Below are positions 1 to 7,163 of a stretch of 28,837 nucleotides of DNA, piece by piece. Numbering within the stretch: the first letter of the stretch is position 1; each line of letters starts with the position of its first letter. The position numbers and the translations under genes are program-made. Where the stretch lies: NCBI GenBank assembly GCA_964555685.1, contig CAZKTO010000034.1, forward strand, positions 1 through 28,837, given 5' to 3'. Below the pieces are notes generated by a model. That model had not been told where the DNA came from. It was given only the letters and a program-made list of their open reading frames with translations, and made no database searches. This DNA is from CAZKTO01 sp964555685. Its GTDB lineage: Bacteria; Chloroflexota; Dehalococcoidia; SHYB01.

Positions 1-1
1 G

Positions 2-790
2 GCGGCCAAGTTCCGGGCGGCGCGGCGCATGTGGGCCCGCATCATGCGCGAGCGCTTCGGCGCCAAGAACGCCCGCTCCTGGGCGCTCCGCTTCCATACC
101 CAGACCGCCGGCGTCAGCCTCACGGCCCAGCAAGTGGAGAACAACATCGTCCGGACCACCGTCCAGGCCTTGGCGGCCGTCCTCGGCGGCACCCAGTCGC
201 TCCACACCAACTCCATGGACGAGGCCCTGTCCCTCCCCACGGACAAGGCCGTCACTATCGCCCTGCGGACCCAGCAGATCCTGGCCCATGAGAACGGCGT
301 CGCCGATACGGTGGACCCACTAGCGGGCTCCTACTACGTCGAGTCGCTGACGAGCGAGCTGGAGCGTCGCGCCAGCGAGTACCTCAAGACCATCGAGGAC
401 ATGGGCGGGGCGCTTCCCGCCATCGAGCGCGGCTATATGCAGCGGGAGATCCAGGAGAGCGCCTACCGCTACCAGCAGCAGGTCGAGACGGGCGAGCGGA
501 CGATCGTCGGCGTCAACAAGTTCGCGTCCGACGAGAGCGCGCGCCCCCCGCTCCTGCGCATCGACGCCGAGGCGGCGCGCCGGCAGATGGCGCGGCTAGC
601 GGACGTGAAGAAGAAGCGCGACCCGAAGGCCGTGGCCCGCTGCCTGGGGCGCGTTCGGGACGTGGCCCACTCCAAGGAGAACACGCTGCCCGTCTTCATC
701 GAGGCCGTCGAGAACAACGTGACGCTGGGCGAGATCTGCGACACGCTGCGGAAGGAGTGGGGCACGTACAGAGAGGCGATTGTGTTTTAG
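2..790 (+). CDS. mcmA1: Methylmalonyl-CoA mutase, large (catalytic) subunit, C-terminal part, cut by the left edge
   Basis: The frame is open from base 2, and the residues before the first ATG at 29 (AAKFRAARR) continue the family consensus, so the gene starts outside the window. The visible 262 residues are the end of the TIM-barrel substrate domain: RTTVQALAAVLGGTQSLHTN, then an active-site-side stretch with DEALSLPTDKAV, then ENGVADTVDPLAGSYYVE. All are hallmarks of the mutase that interconverts (R)-methylmalonyl-CoA and succinyl-CoA with adenosylcobalamin. The protein stops without a cobalamin-binding domain. That domain is a separate gene at 3645-4058, so the enzyme is the split type in which the two chains assemble. 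Because only the C-terminal half is visible, a close relative such as isobutyryl-CoA mutase large subunit cannot be excluded. The epimerase gene nearby favours methylmalonyl-CoA. Confidence 0.93.
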   Translation, partial: AAKFRAARRMWARIMRERFGAKNARSWALRFHTQTAGVSLTAQQVENNIVRTTVQALAAVLGGTQSLHTNSMDEALSLPTDKAVTIALRTQQILAHENGVADTVDPLAGSYYVESLTSELERRASEYLKTIEDMGGALPAIERGYMQREIQESAYRYQQQVETGERTIVGVNKFASDESARPPLLRIDAEAARRQMARLADVKKKRDPKAVARCLGRVRDVAHSKENTLPVFIEAVENNVTLGEICDTLRKEWGTYREAIVF

Positions 791-818
791 TGGGGCACGC
801 GGTAGTTCAGGAGCCTGG

Positions 819-1310
819 ATGACAGATCACACCCTTGGTACCACGCTTAAAGGCAAGATCGCCGCTAATCTCCTCGGAATGGCTTGCGCGCAAAAGTCGG
901 CCGCCGATATCAACTTCGCCACCCCGTTCGCGGACGATGAGGGTATTGACCTCATATTTTTTCGGCGTGGGAGCACGGGCGAGGTTCTGTTAGTCCAAGT
1001 GAAGAGTAGCTCTACGGACGCCAAATCCCTACAGAAGGGGGTGTTCAGAGCTAGTGTCTGGCGCCAAAGTTTTCGAGCCCGGCGCGGCTACTACTTGATT
1101 TTCGTCGCCGTAGATCACGGGGAGCTCCGAATCCAACCAACTCTTTGGCTTATACCGTCTGAGGAGTTCGAGGCCAATACTAGAAACCAGAAAAGTCCAA
1201 AATATCTGTTTTTTCAGTCTACTTTCGAATCAAACGATGTGTGGAAACGTTACCGTACCGATATCAGCGATCTGCCAAACAAGATCCGCCGCGCCCTCAA
1301 GTCTACATAG
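819..1310 (+). CDS. Putative PD-(D/E)XK-type nuclease (DUF4365-like), accessory gene
   Basis: A 163-residue protein. I chose ATG 819 because AGGAG (809-813) lies five bases upstream; an in-frame start at 780 would overlap the mutase gene. Around residues 40-65 it has DDEGIDLIFF, a short turn, then EVLLVQVKSSS. An acidic residue before a beta strand followed by E/Q-x-K is the catalytic layout of PD-(D/E)XK nucleases and of DUF4365-like proteins found in defence and mobile loci. The rest alternates strands and aromatic residues (RRGYYLIFVAV) and ends in a basic helix. Base composition is visibly more AT-rich than the flanking genes, especially 1130-1260, and the gene breaks a metabolic operon. 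Both suggest horizontal acquisition. The fold assignment comes from the motif only. Substrate and partners are unknown, and no methyltransferase or other defence gene is adjacent. Confidence 0.6.
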   Translation: MTDHTLGTTLKGKIAANLLGMACAQKSAADINFATPFADDEGIDLIFFRRGSTGEVLLVQVKSSSTDAKSLQKGVFRASVWRQSFRARRGYYLIFVAVDHGELRIQPTLWLIPSEEFEANTRNQKSPKYLFFQSTFESNDVWKRYRTDISDLPNKIRRALKST

Positions 1311-1328
1311 ATGCATAGCTGACTCGCG

Positions 1329-1417
1329 ATGGATATCACGCTCACAGGCGAACAGGAAACCCTCCGCCGCACCGTCCGCGACTTCGCCGTCCGGGAGCTA
1401 GGGCCAACCGCCCGCAT
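1329..1417 (+). pseudogene. Remnant 5' end of an acyl-CoA dehydrogenase gene
   Basis: Starting at ATG 1329 the translation reads MDITLTGEQETLRRTVRDFA, closely matching the N-terminus of the intact dehydrogenase at 1989 (MDFTFTEEQELLRRTVRDFA). A 32-bp stretch is identical in both (1368-1399 and 2028-2059), while the first 39 bases carry several substitutions, including amino-acid changes. Homology ends about base 1417, just before the palindromic repeat at 1426. The fragment therefore looks like the stump of a duplicated or paralogous gene whose remainder was lost when the repeat/DUF559 unit arrived. It encodes no complete domain. Confidence 0.75.
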
Positions 1418-1425
1418 CTCTCAAA

Positions 1426-1464
1426 TTCTCTCTCCCCTGGCGGGAGAGAGCTAGAGAGAGGGGG
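1426..1464. repeat. 39-bp palindromic direct repeat, copy 1 (upstream of the DUF559 gene)
   Basis: This 39-bp sequence is identical to 1921-1959. It contains a perfect 9-bp inverted repeat, CTCTCTCCC (1428-1436) and GGGAGAGAG (1442-1450), around a CTGGC loop, followed by CTAGAGAGAGGGG. The DUF559 start codon lies only four bases beyond the G run, so the repeat also occupies the ribosome-binding region. Confidence 0.9.
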
Positions 1465-1468
1465 GGAT

Positions 1469-1861
1469 ATGCTGAAGCCCGCCACGCAACGAGCCCGCGC
1501 CCTGCGGGCCAGGCAAACCCTCGCCGAAGGCCTCCTGTGGCGGCGCCTCGCAGCCAAGCGCCTGGAAGGCCTCAAGTTCAAGCGCCAGCAGCCCATCGGC
1601 CCCTACGTCGTGGACTTCGTCTGCTTCGAGCGCAGTCTCATCATTGAAGTGGACGGCTCCCAGCATGCTTTTGAGCGTTCCGCGGCGCAAGACCGCGAGC
1701 GCACGAGCTGGTTGCAAGCCAACGGCTACGCCGTCCTTCGCTTCTGGAACAATGACGTAACGCAAAATCTTGAGGGCGTCATTGAGGTCATCGTTGACGC
1801 AGCCCAATCCCAAATCACCCTCTCCCTACCCTCTCCCATCAAGGGAGAGGGAGTAAGATAA
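1469..1861 (+). CDS. DUF559 (Vsr/very-short-patch-repair-like) endonuclease-domain protein
   Basis: A 130-residue protein matching the DUF559 pattern throughout: a basic N-terminal helix (RARALRARQTLAEGLLWRRL), LKFKRQQPIGPYVVDFVCFE, the catalytic-type strand IIEVDGSQH, and AVLRFWNNDVTQNLEGV. DUF559 proteins share the Vsr/PD-(D/E)XK nuclease fold. The Asp in VVDF and the Glu and Asp in IEVDG are the expected metal-binding positions. Their physiological role is poorly defined. The start is ATG 1469, directly after a palindromic repeat. The last residues (LPSPIKGEG) are encoded by a second type of palindrome (1829-1851), so the repeat has been absorbed into the reading frame. Flanking identical repeats and the broken dehydrogenase stump upstream suggest that gene and repeats travelled as one unit. 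Confidence 0.88.
   Translation: MLKPATQRARALRARQTLAEGLLWRRLAAKRLEGLKFKRQQPIGPYVVDFVCFERSLIIEVDGSQHAFERSAAQDRERTSWLQANGYAVLRFWNNDVTQNLEGVIEVIVDAAQSQITLSLPSPIKGEGVR
1829..1851. repeat. Palindrome inside the 3' end of the DUF559 gene
   Basis: A perfect 9-bp inverted repeat, CCCTCTCCC (1829-1837) and GGGAGAGGG (1843-1851), with loop ATCAA. It is preceded by another CCCTCTCC-like half unit at 1818-1826. It resembles, but is not identical to, the CTCTCTCCC/GGGAGAGAG palindrome flanking the gene. It encodes the last residues of the protein and may also act as a terminator-like hairpin. Confidence 0.85.
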
Positions 1862-1920
1862 GGACAGCCGCGAAGTAGGTGCTGCTTCCATGCACTGCAT
1901 GCCTCGCAGGCTCCCAAAAG

Positions 1921-1959
1921 TTCTCTCTCCCCTGGCGGGAGAGAGCTAGAGAGAGGGGG
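1921..1959. repeat. 39-bp palindromic direct repeat, copy 2 (downstream of the DUF559 gene)
   Basis: Base-for-base identical to 1426-1464 over 39 bp and in the same orientation, so the DUF559 gene sits between direct repeats 495 bp apart. The hairpin arms are CTCTCTCCC and GGGAGAGAG. It lies 29 bp before the acyl-CoA dehydrogenase start codon. Confidence 0.9.
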
Positions 1960-1988
1960 CGGCCTCCACGAGCCTAAGGCACCCGAAT

Positions 1989-3143
1989 ATGGACTTCACC
2001 TTCACGGAAGAGCAGGAGCTCCTGCGGCGCACCGTCCGCGACTTCGCCGTCCGGGAGCTGGCGCCCACGGCCCGCGAGCGCGACGCCCGCGAGGAGTTCT
2101 CCTGGCCCGCGTACCAGAAGCTCGCCGCGCTGGGCCTCACCGGCCTGGGCATCGAGCCGGCGCTGGGCGGGCACGGCGGCGGCCTCCTCGAGACGGCCAT
2201 CGCCATCGAGGAGTTGGCCCGCTACGATCCCAGCATGAGCCTCTCGCTCCTCGCCAGCCTCTCCCTGGCCACCGTCGGCATCCAGAGCTTCGCCAGCGAC
2301 GCCCAGAAGAGGCGCTACGTCCCGCCCCTGGCCCGCGGCGAGGTCATCGGCTCCTTCGCCTACACGGAGCCCGACGCGGGGAGCGACGCCGCCGGCATCC
2401 GCGCCACCGCCATCCGCCGGGGCGGCCAGTTCGTCCTCAACGGCAGCAAGATCTTCATCACCAACGGCGATACGGCGGAGACGCTCCTCGTCTTCGCGAC
2501 CCAGGACCCGGCCCAGCGCCACCGGAGCATCATCGCCCTCCTCGTCGAGCGCGGCGCCAGGGGCCTCGAACAGCGCAAGCAGCACGATAAGCTGGGCATG
2601 CGCGCCTCGGCCACCGCCGAGCTCTTCTTCAAGGACACGCCCGTCCCCGCGGCGAACCAGGTGGGCAAGGACGGCGAGGGCTTCAAGATCGCCATGCAGA
2701 TCCTGGACGGCAGCCGCCCCGTCATCGGGGCCCAGGCCGCCGGCATCGCCCAGGGCGCCATGGACCTCGCCCTGCGGCACGCCCGGCGGCGGCGGCAGTT
2801 CAACCAGCCCATCGCCGATTTTCAGGGCGTCCAGTGGATGCTGGCCGACATGGCCACGCGCATCGATGCGTCGCGCCTCCTGGTCTACCGGGCCGCCAGC
2901 CTCCGCGACCGGCGCCTGCCCTTCACCAAGCAGGCCTCCATGGCCAAGCTCTTCGCCAGCGAAACGGCCATGCAGGTCGCCTCGGCGGCCCTCCAGCTCC
3001 ACGGCGGCTACGGCTACTTCAAGGAGAGCCCCGTGGAGCGCTACTTCCGCGACGCCAAGGTTACCGAGATCTATGAGGGGACCTCCCAGATCCAGCGCCT
3101 CGTCATCGCCCGGCAGCTCCTGGCCGAGGCGGAGCGGCGGTAG
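1989..3143 (+). CDS. Acyl-CoA dehydrogenase
   Basis: A 384-residue flavoenzyme of the short/medium-chain acyl-CoA dehydrogenase family, which oxidises acyl-CoA to 2-enoyl-CoA with FAD and passes electrons to ETF. Domains in order: N-terminal helical domain (about 1-115); middle beta domain with the FAD signatures FAYTEPDAGSDAAGI and FITNGD; and C-terminal helical domain with RRRRQFNQPIADFQ, LQLHGGYGYFKESPVERYFR and IYEGTSQIQ. The Glu of YEGTS is the catalytic base position in bacterial short-chain enzymes. Length is standard. Position between mutase genes and next to the epimerase suggests a role in branched-chain or odd-chain acyl-CoA breakdown feeding propionyl/methylmalonyl-CoA. The exact substrate cannot be read from the sequence. 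Confidence 0.95.
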   Translation: MDFTFTEEQELLRRTVRDFAVRELAPTARERDAREEFSWPAYQKLAALGLTGLGIEPALGGHGGGLLETAIAIEELARYDPSMSLSLLASLSLATVGIQSFASDAQKRRYVPPLARGEVIGSFAYTEPDAGSDAAGIRATAIRRGGQFVLNGSKIFITNGDTAETLLVFATQDPAQRHRSIIALLVERGARGLEQRKQHDKLGMRASATAELFFKDTPVPAANQVGKDGEGFKIAMQILDGSRPVIGAQAAGIAQGAMDLALRHARRRRQFNQPIADFQGVQWMLADMATRIDASRLLVYRAASLRDRRLPFTKQASMAKLFASETAMQVASAALQLHGGYGYFKESPVERYFRDAKVTEIYEGTSQIQRLVIARQLLAEAERR

Positions 3144-3206
3144 CGGGAGCAAGGTAGGATATTGGAACGGGGCCGGGGCATCCCCAGCCCGTCGAAAGAG
3201 GTACCC

Positions 3207-3617
3207 ATGAACGTCAAGAAGCTTCACCACGTAGCCATCGCCGTCAAGAATATCGATGCGGCTCTGGGCGACTTCGCTGACGTCCTGGGCCTGCCCAAGA
3301 GCAAGGTCGTCTTCATCGAGTCGCAGCAAGTGAAGGCGACGCTCATCCCCGTGGGAGATGCCGAGATCGAGCTCATCGAGCCCACGGACCCCCAGGGCGG
3401 CGTGGCCAAGTTCCTGGAGCGCCGCGGCGAGGCGATGCACCACATCTGCTTCGAGGTGCCGGACGTCGATCAGGAGCTGGCCGAGCTCGAACGCGCCGGT
3501 TTCCAGCTCATCGACAAGCGGTCGCGCCCAGGGCTCGCGGGCATGGTCGGCTTCCTCCATCCCAGGTCCACCAAGGGCGTCCTCACGGAGCTCTGCACGC
3601 CCGTCCGCCACCCATAG
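3207..3617 (+). CDS. mce: Methylmalonyl-CoA epimerase
   Basis: A 136-residue glyoxalase/VOC-fold protein that interconverts (S)- and (R)-methylmalonyl-CoA, supplying the isomer used by the mutase. ATG 3207 is preceded by AAAGAGG and yields the canonical start MNVKKLHHVAIAVKNID; the in-frame upstream extension is not conserved-looking. Metal-ligand positions are visible: the His of HHVAIAV, the second His of MHHICFEV, and the Glu of VLTELC near the C-terminus. The substrate-loop motif SRPGLAGMVGFLHP is typical of the family. It lies 63 bp after the acyl-CoA dehydrogenase and 27 bp before the B12 subunit, all on one strand, so one transcript is likely. Confidence 0.95.
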   Translation: MNVKKLHHVAIAVKNIDAALGDFADVLGLPKSKVVFIESQQVKATLIPVGDAEIELIEPTDPQGGVAKFLERRGEAMHHICFEVPDVDQELAELERAGFQLIDKRSRPGLAGMVGFLHPRSTKGVLTELCTPVRHP

Positions 3618-3644
3618 CACCCGCGCGGCTCGGAGGGAACGCCC

Positions 3645-4058
3645 ATGACCACAAAGCAGCAGACCATCCGGGTGCTCGTCGCCAAGCCGGGCCTCGACGG
3701 GCACGACCGGGGCGCCAAGATCATCGCCCGCGCCCTCCGCGACGCCGGCATGGAGGTCATCTACACGGGCATCCGCCAGACGCCCGAGATGATCGTCGAG
3801 GCGGCGGTGCAGGAGGACGTGGACGTCGTGGGGCTCAGCATCCTCTCCGGCGCGCACCTGGAGCTCTTCCCCATGATCATCGAGGGGCTGAAGGCCAAGG
3901 GAAAGGACGACGCCATCATCGTAGCCGGCGGGATAATCCCGGACGAGGACCACTCGCGCCTGAAGCAGATGGGGGTCCACGGCGTCTTCGGCCCCGGCAC
4001 CACCACGCAGCAGGTCGTGGAGTTCATCAAGAAGGCCGTGGCGGCCCGTCTCCGTTGA
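3645..4058 (+). CDS. mcmA2: Methylmalonyl-CoA mutase, small cobalamin-binding subunit
   Basis: A 137-residue free-standing B12-binding domain. It carries the full base-off/His-on signature: D18-x-H20-x-x-G23 in KPGLDGHDRG, the SILSG loop (S-x-L), and the VAGGIIPD glycine pair. The His would coordinate cobalt in place of dimethylbenzimidazole. In archaea and several bacterial phyla this domain is encoded apart from the catalytic chain, and it pairs with the large subunit whose end is at 2-790. Start ATG 3645 follows CGGAGGGAACGCCC. It ends the plus-strand block, and only 12 bp separate it from the convergent exporter gene. Confidence 0.96.
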   Translation: MTTKQQTIRVLVAKPGLDGHDRGAKIIARALRDAGMEVIYTGIRQTPEMIVEAAVQEDVDVVGLSILSGAHLELFPMIIEGLKAKGKDDAIIVAGGIIPDEDHSRLKQMGVHGVFGPGTTTQQVVEFIKKAVAARLR

Positions 4059-4070
4059 CCTCGCCGGGCG

Positions 4071-5327
4071 CTAGCCGGAAGGCGTCTCGGTCTCCGCGGC
4101 CCGCCGCCGCCTCCCCAGGGCACGCATCCAGAGGAGCACGCCTGTCTGGAGCGCCACGGCTGCGATCCCCACCATCGCCAGCCCCCTCTGGGGGCCCACG
4201 GCCTCCGCCACCGCGCCCAGCGACACCTGCCCCACCGGCTGGAAGCCCCATGGGACCGTCCGCAGCGCCATCACCCGGCCGCCCATCTCCCTCGGCGTTA
4301 TCTCCTGGACCATCGAGGTGTTCATGATCAGGAAGGACGCCTGAAAGATCCCGAGGACCACCAGGATCACCAGGGACAGGGGATAGCTGGACGACTGGGA
4401 GAAGCCGATGAGCACGAGCCCGTGGCCGATCCCCATGAGCACCATGAGCGCCGGCGTGTACCGGCGGGCCGACACCACCACCATCAGCACCGACGCGACG
4501 ACGCTCCCCACGCCGATCATCGTGCCCATGAGCCCCAGCCCGGACGCATCGACCTCCAGCACGTCGCGCTGAAAGACCGGCAGGATGGAGAAGAACGACT
4601 GCGAGAGCAGCGTGAAGGCGGTGAGCCCCACGATCACCATCAGCAGGGTACGCTCGGTGCGGACAAACCGGACACCCTCCAGGAGCGCCCGCGCGGCCGA
4701 CTCCCGCCGCCGCGCCGGCTGCGGAGGGCTCCTGGGCACGAAGGCCAGGAGCCCCAGCGAGACGACCGTGCACCCGAGGCCCGTGAAGAACGAGCCCTCC
4801 GGGCCCGCCAGCTCGATGATGAACCCGGAGAGCCCCGGCGCCAGCACCAGCATCACATTGAAGATACTTGTGAACAGGACAACCGCGTTGATGAGCGACG
4901 GTGCACCGACCAGGTCCGTAATCATCGCCTGGCGGACGGGGAGCCCGGCGCTCCAGCATAGGCCCGAGACCAGCCCAAAGGCCGCCACCAAGCCGATGTT
5001 GACCACATCCGTCACCATAAGGACTGCAAAGACAAGGGTGGTCAGCGCATGGGCGGTCTCCGCGATCAAGAGGACCCGCCGGCGGTCCATCCGGTCGCCC
5101 AGGGCGCCGCCCACCAGCGGCGCGATCACCAGCGGGACCTGACTCGCGGCGAAGGTCACGGTCACGAGCAGCGGCGAATCCGTGAGCTCCCGGGCCAGAA
5201 AGCCCCGGGCCAGCATCTGCATCTGGACCGACGCAAACCCGAAGGCTCCGGCCGCCCAGAACCAGCCGTAGCCCTTGTAGGAGAAGGCCTGGAGCGCCGA
5301 AGGGCGTCTGATGCGAGCCGCTTGCAT
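4071..5327 (-). CDS. MFS transporter, EntS/MFS_3-like exporter
   Basis: A 418-residue membrane protein with about 12 hydrophobic helices. The motif-A loop between helices 2 and 3 reads GGALGDRMDRRRVL, the mark of major-facilitator antiporters. Between the halves is a basic cytosolic loop (PPQPARRRESAARALLEGVR), typical of the MFS_3 group that includes the enterobactin exporter EntS. The C-terminal half carries QEITPREMGGRVMAL, equivalent to the repeated motif. Likely a proton-coupled exporter of a small molecule; the substrate cannot be inferred and no biosynthetic genes adjoin it. It is transcribed divergently from rplY, with which it shares a 130-bp promoter region, and converges on mcmA2. 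Confidence 0.88.
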   Translation of the reverse strand: MQAARIRRPSALQAFSYKGYGWFWAAGAFGFASVQMQMLARGFLARELTDSPLLVTVTFAASQVPLVIAPLVGGALGDRMDRRRVLLIAETAHALTTLVFAVLMVTDVVNIGLVAAFGLVSGLCWSAGLPVRQAMITDLVGAPSLINAVVLFTSIFNVMLVLAPGLSGFIIELAGPEGSFFTGLGCTVVSLGLLAFVPRSPPQPARRRESAARALLEGVRFVRTERTLLMVIVGLTAFTLLSQSFFSILPVFQRDVLEVDASGLGLMGTMIGVGSVVASVLMVVVSARRYTPALMVLMGIGHGLVLIGFSQSSSYPLSLVILVVLGIFQASFLIMNTSMVQEITPREMGGRVMALRTVPWGFQPVGQVSLGAVAEAVGPQRGLAMVGIAAVALQTGVLLWMRALGRRRRAAETETPSG

Positions 5328-5371
5328 GGTCCGGGGGGCCCCGACGAGTCGGGGTGGCGCCTAGTATAGCC

Positions 5372-5386
5372 GAAGGGTGTCCCTTC
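5372..5386. promoter_or_regulatory. Inverted repeat in the divergent MFS/rplY control region
   Basis: GAAGGG (5372-5377) and CCCTTC (5381-5386) form a perfect 6-bp inverted repeat around TGT. It sits 45 bp upstream of the transporter ATG and next to a minus-strand TATACT (complement of 5363-5368), where a repressor could act. No regulator gene is adjacent, so an operator role is inference only. Confidence 0.35.
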
Positions 5387-5396
5387 AGGTTTGCGG

Positions 5397-5425
5397 TTGC
5401 GTCCCCGGGCGGGTTCGAGTATCCT
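5397..5425 (+). promoter_or_regulatory. Probable promoter of rplY
   Basis: TTGCGT (5397-5402), a 17-bp spacer, then TATCCT (5420-5425). The distance to the chosen rplY start (5458) leaves a short leader of about 25 bases. Confidence 0.45.
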
Positions 5426-5457
5426 TTTCGTTTGGAATCCCTTTGCGAGATGTGCCC

Positions 5458-6132
5458 ATGAGCCAGGTCTCTTTAGCGGCCCGCACGCGAGCCCTCCGCC
5501 GCAAGAACAACCGTTTTCTTCGCCGCGCCGGGATCACGCCGGCCAACCTCTACGGCGCGGGCCTCGATTCGATAGCGCTCCAGGTTGACACCAAGGCGCT
5601 CATCCGGGTCCTCGCCGGCACGGTCCGCAATACCCCCATCTCGCTCCAGATCGCCGGCGAGGCGCAGCCGCGCACCGCCTTCATCTGGTCCCTCCAGCGC
5701 GACCCTCTGACCGAGGACCTCCTGCACATCGACTTCTACCACGTCGAGGCCACCCGAACCATGCGCGCCAAGGTGCCCCTGGTCCTGGAGGGCGTCGACC
5801 CGCTGCTGGAGCGCTTCAAGAAGCGCGTCGCCCAACTCCTCGACGCCCTCGACGTGGAGTGCCTGCCGGGCGACCTGCCCCCGCAGCTCCGCGTCGACGT
5901 CACGGCGCTCAAGGAGCTCGGCGATAGCGTGGCGGTCAGCGCCATCGCCATCGACGACAAGGTGACGGTTCTGACCGACCCTTCGACGGTGGTGGCCAAG
6001 GTCATGACCATCGTCGAGGTGAAGGAGAAGGTCGAAGAGGCGCCCGTCGAGGCCGCGGCCGAGGGCGAGGCCGCCCCAGCCGAGGAGGGCGCCGAGGGCG
6101 AGGAGAAGGCCGAGGAAGAGGAGGCCGACTAG
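5458..6132 (+). CDS. rplY: 50S ribosomal protein L25, CTC (TL5) type
   Basis: A 224-residue protein that binds 5S rRNA at the central protuberance of the large subunit. The N-terminal L25 beta-barrel (about 1-95: SLAARTRALRRKNN, ITPANLYGAG, LLHIDFYHV) is followed by the TL5/CTC C-terminal beta domain (about 96-185: RAKVPLVLEGV, LPPQLRVDVTALKELGDSV). An acidic Glu/Ala-rich tail follows (from about 187), a common low-complexity ending in this group. ATG 5458 is chosen because MSQVSLAARTRALRR matches the family start and lies downstream of the predicted promoter; an upstream in-frame start at 5377 adds non-conserved residues. Its TAG stop lies inside a CTAG shared with fmt on the other strand. 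Confidence 0.94.
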   Translation: MSQVSLAARTRALRRKNNRFLRRAGITPANLYGAGLDSIALQVDTKALIRVLAGTVRNTPISLQIAGEAQPRTAFIWSLQRDPLTEDLLHIDFYHVEATRTMRAKVPLVLEGVDPLLERFKKRVAQLLDALDVECLPGDLPPQLRVDVTALKELGDSVAVSAIAIDDKVTVLTDPSTVVAKVMTIVEVKEKVEEAPVEAAAEGEAAPAEEGAEGEEKAEEEEAD

Positions 6133-7088
6133 CGGGCCGCCTGGCTGGGCAGCCGCTCGCCCACCATGGCGCGGTAGCCCGCCAGGAACTCCTGGGCCTT
6201 CATAACGCGCTTGCCCTCGGGCTGCAGCTCCTCGACCAGGAGCGTGCCGCGGCCGCAGGCGATGGCGAGGGCCTTCCCCTTCCCAGCCTCGGCGTCTACC
6301 AGGTACACGGTGCCCGGCGGCCCGCCGTCCGTCGCCAGCGGCCGCCCGCGCACCAGCTTGAGGCCCATGCCACGCCAGCACGTCGAACTTCCAGGCCACG
6401 GATAGAACGCCCGAATCCGCCTCTCGATCTCCTCGGCGCTGCGGCCCCAGTCGATCTCTCCGTCCTCCTTGGCGATCCGCGGGCACAGGGTGGCCTTCGC
6501 GTGATCTTGGGGGACCGGCCGCAGCGCTCCAGCCAGCCAGCGCGGCAGCGTCTCCATGAGCAGGCCGGCGCCGGCCGCCGCCAGCCGCCTCGTCAGACTC
6601 TCCGTCGTATCCCCGGGGGCCACGGGCTCTTCCCGCTGGGCCAGGATGGGACCCGAGTCCATGCCGGCGTCCAGCAGTATGATCGTGACGCCGGTCAGCC
6701 GGTCGCCCGCGAGGATGGCGGCTGCGACCGGAGAGGCGCCCCGGTAGCGTGGCAGGAGCGAGGGGTGGATGTTCAGCGTGCCCTTGGGCGGGACGTCCAA
6801 CACCGTTTGGGGAAGCAGCTTGCCGTACGCGGCGACGACGACGACGTCTGGCCGGAGCGCCCGAAGCTCCTCGACGGCTTCCGGCCGCCGGAAAGACGCG
6901 GGCGCGAAGACGGGGATGGCATGCGCCAGCGCCCAGCGTTTCACGGGCGGCTGCGCGACCAGCCGGCCCCGGCCCGCTGGCCGGTCCGGCTGGGTGTAGA
7001 CGGCCACCACCGGATCGGGCCCGGCCGCCAGCCGCTCCAGGGCTGGCAGAGCGAACTCCGGCGTGCCCATGAAGACCACGCGCGCCAT
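6129..7088 (-). CDS. fmt: Methionyl-tRNA formyltransferase
   Basis: A 319-residue enzyme that formylates Met-tRNA-fMet using 10-formyl-tetrahydrofolate, enabling initiation. The N-terminal formyltransferase Rossmann domain starts RVVFMGTPEFALPALE. The catalytic Asn-His pair and substrate loop are in LNIHPSLLPRYRGASPV, and the catalytic Asp is in LLDAGMDSGPIL. The C-terminal OB-like domain includes IRAFYPWPGS and EELQPEGKRVMKAQEFLAGY. ATG 7088 gives the canonical start; in-frame upstream codons to 7307 would run into the dnaA control region. The gene converges on rplY, overlapping it by 4 bp. A TATAAT (7098-7103) only nine bases before the ATG suggests a leaderless or nearly leaderless mRNA. 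Confidence 0.95.
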   Translation of the reverse strand: MARVVFMGTPEFALPALERLAAGPDPVVAVYTQPDRPAGRGRLVAQPPVKRWALAHAIPVFAPASFRRPEAVEELRALRPDVVVVAAYGKLLPQTVLDVPPKGTLNIHPSLLPRYRGASPVAAAILAGDRLTGVTIILLDAGMDSGPILAQREEPVAPGDTTESLTRRLAAAGAGLLMETLPRWLAGALRPVPQDHAKATLCPRIAKEDGEIDWGRSAEEIERRIRAFYPWPGSSTCWRGMGLKLVRGRPLATDGGPPGTVYLVDAEAGKGKALAIACGRGTLLVEELQPEGKRVMKAQEFLAGYRAMVGERLPSQAAR

Positions 7089-7097
7089 GGCACCGCG

Positions 7098-7103
7098 ATT
7101 ATA
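7098..7103 (-). promoter_or_regulatory. fmt: Consensus -10 element for fmt, suggesting a leaderless transcript
   Basis: The minus strand reads TATAAT, then nine bases, then ATG at 7088. Transcription would normally start about 7 bp after the hexamer, which places the 5' end within a few bases of the start codon. No convincing -35 is visible and there is no room for a Shine-Dalgarno sequence. Confidence 0.5.
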
Positions 7104-7163
7104 CGCTCTACTCTTGGGCCCCAGGGCGGTCCCCGCCGGCGCAGCCTCCCAGCGGGACCGCGC

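Noticed and set aside
1426..1959. CRISPR-like arrangement (two identical 39-bp repeats)
   Set aside because: Only two copies, separated by a complete gene and palindromic; there is no regular spacing and no cas gene.
1974..3980. A 668-codon open frame on the minus strand opposite the dehydrogenase, epimerase and mutase genes
   Set aside because: It is the complement of three genes with clear family motifs. Its translation is Leu/Gly/Asp/Arg repetitive and domain-free, an artefact of GC-rich codon use.
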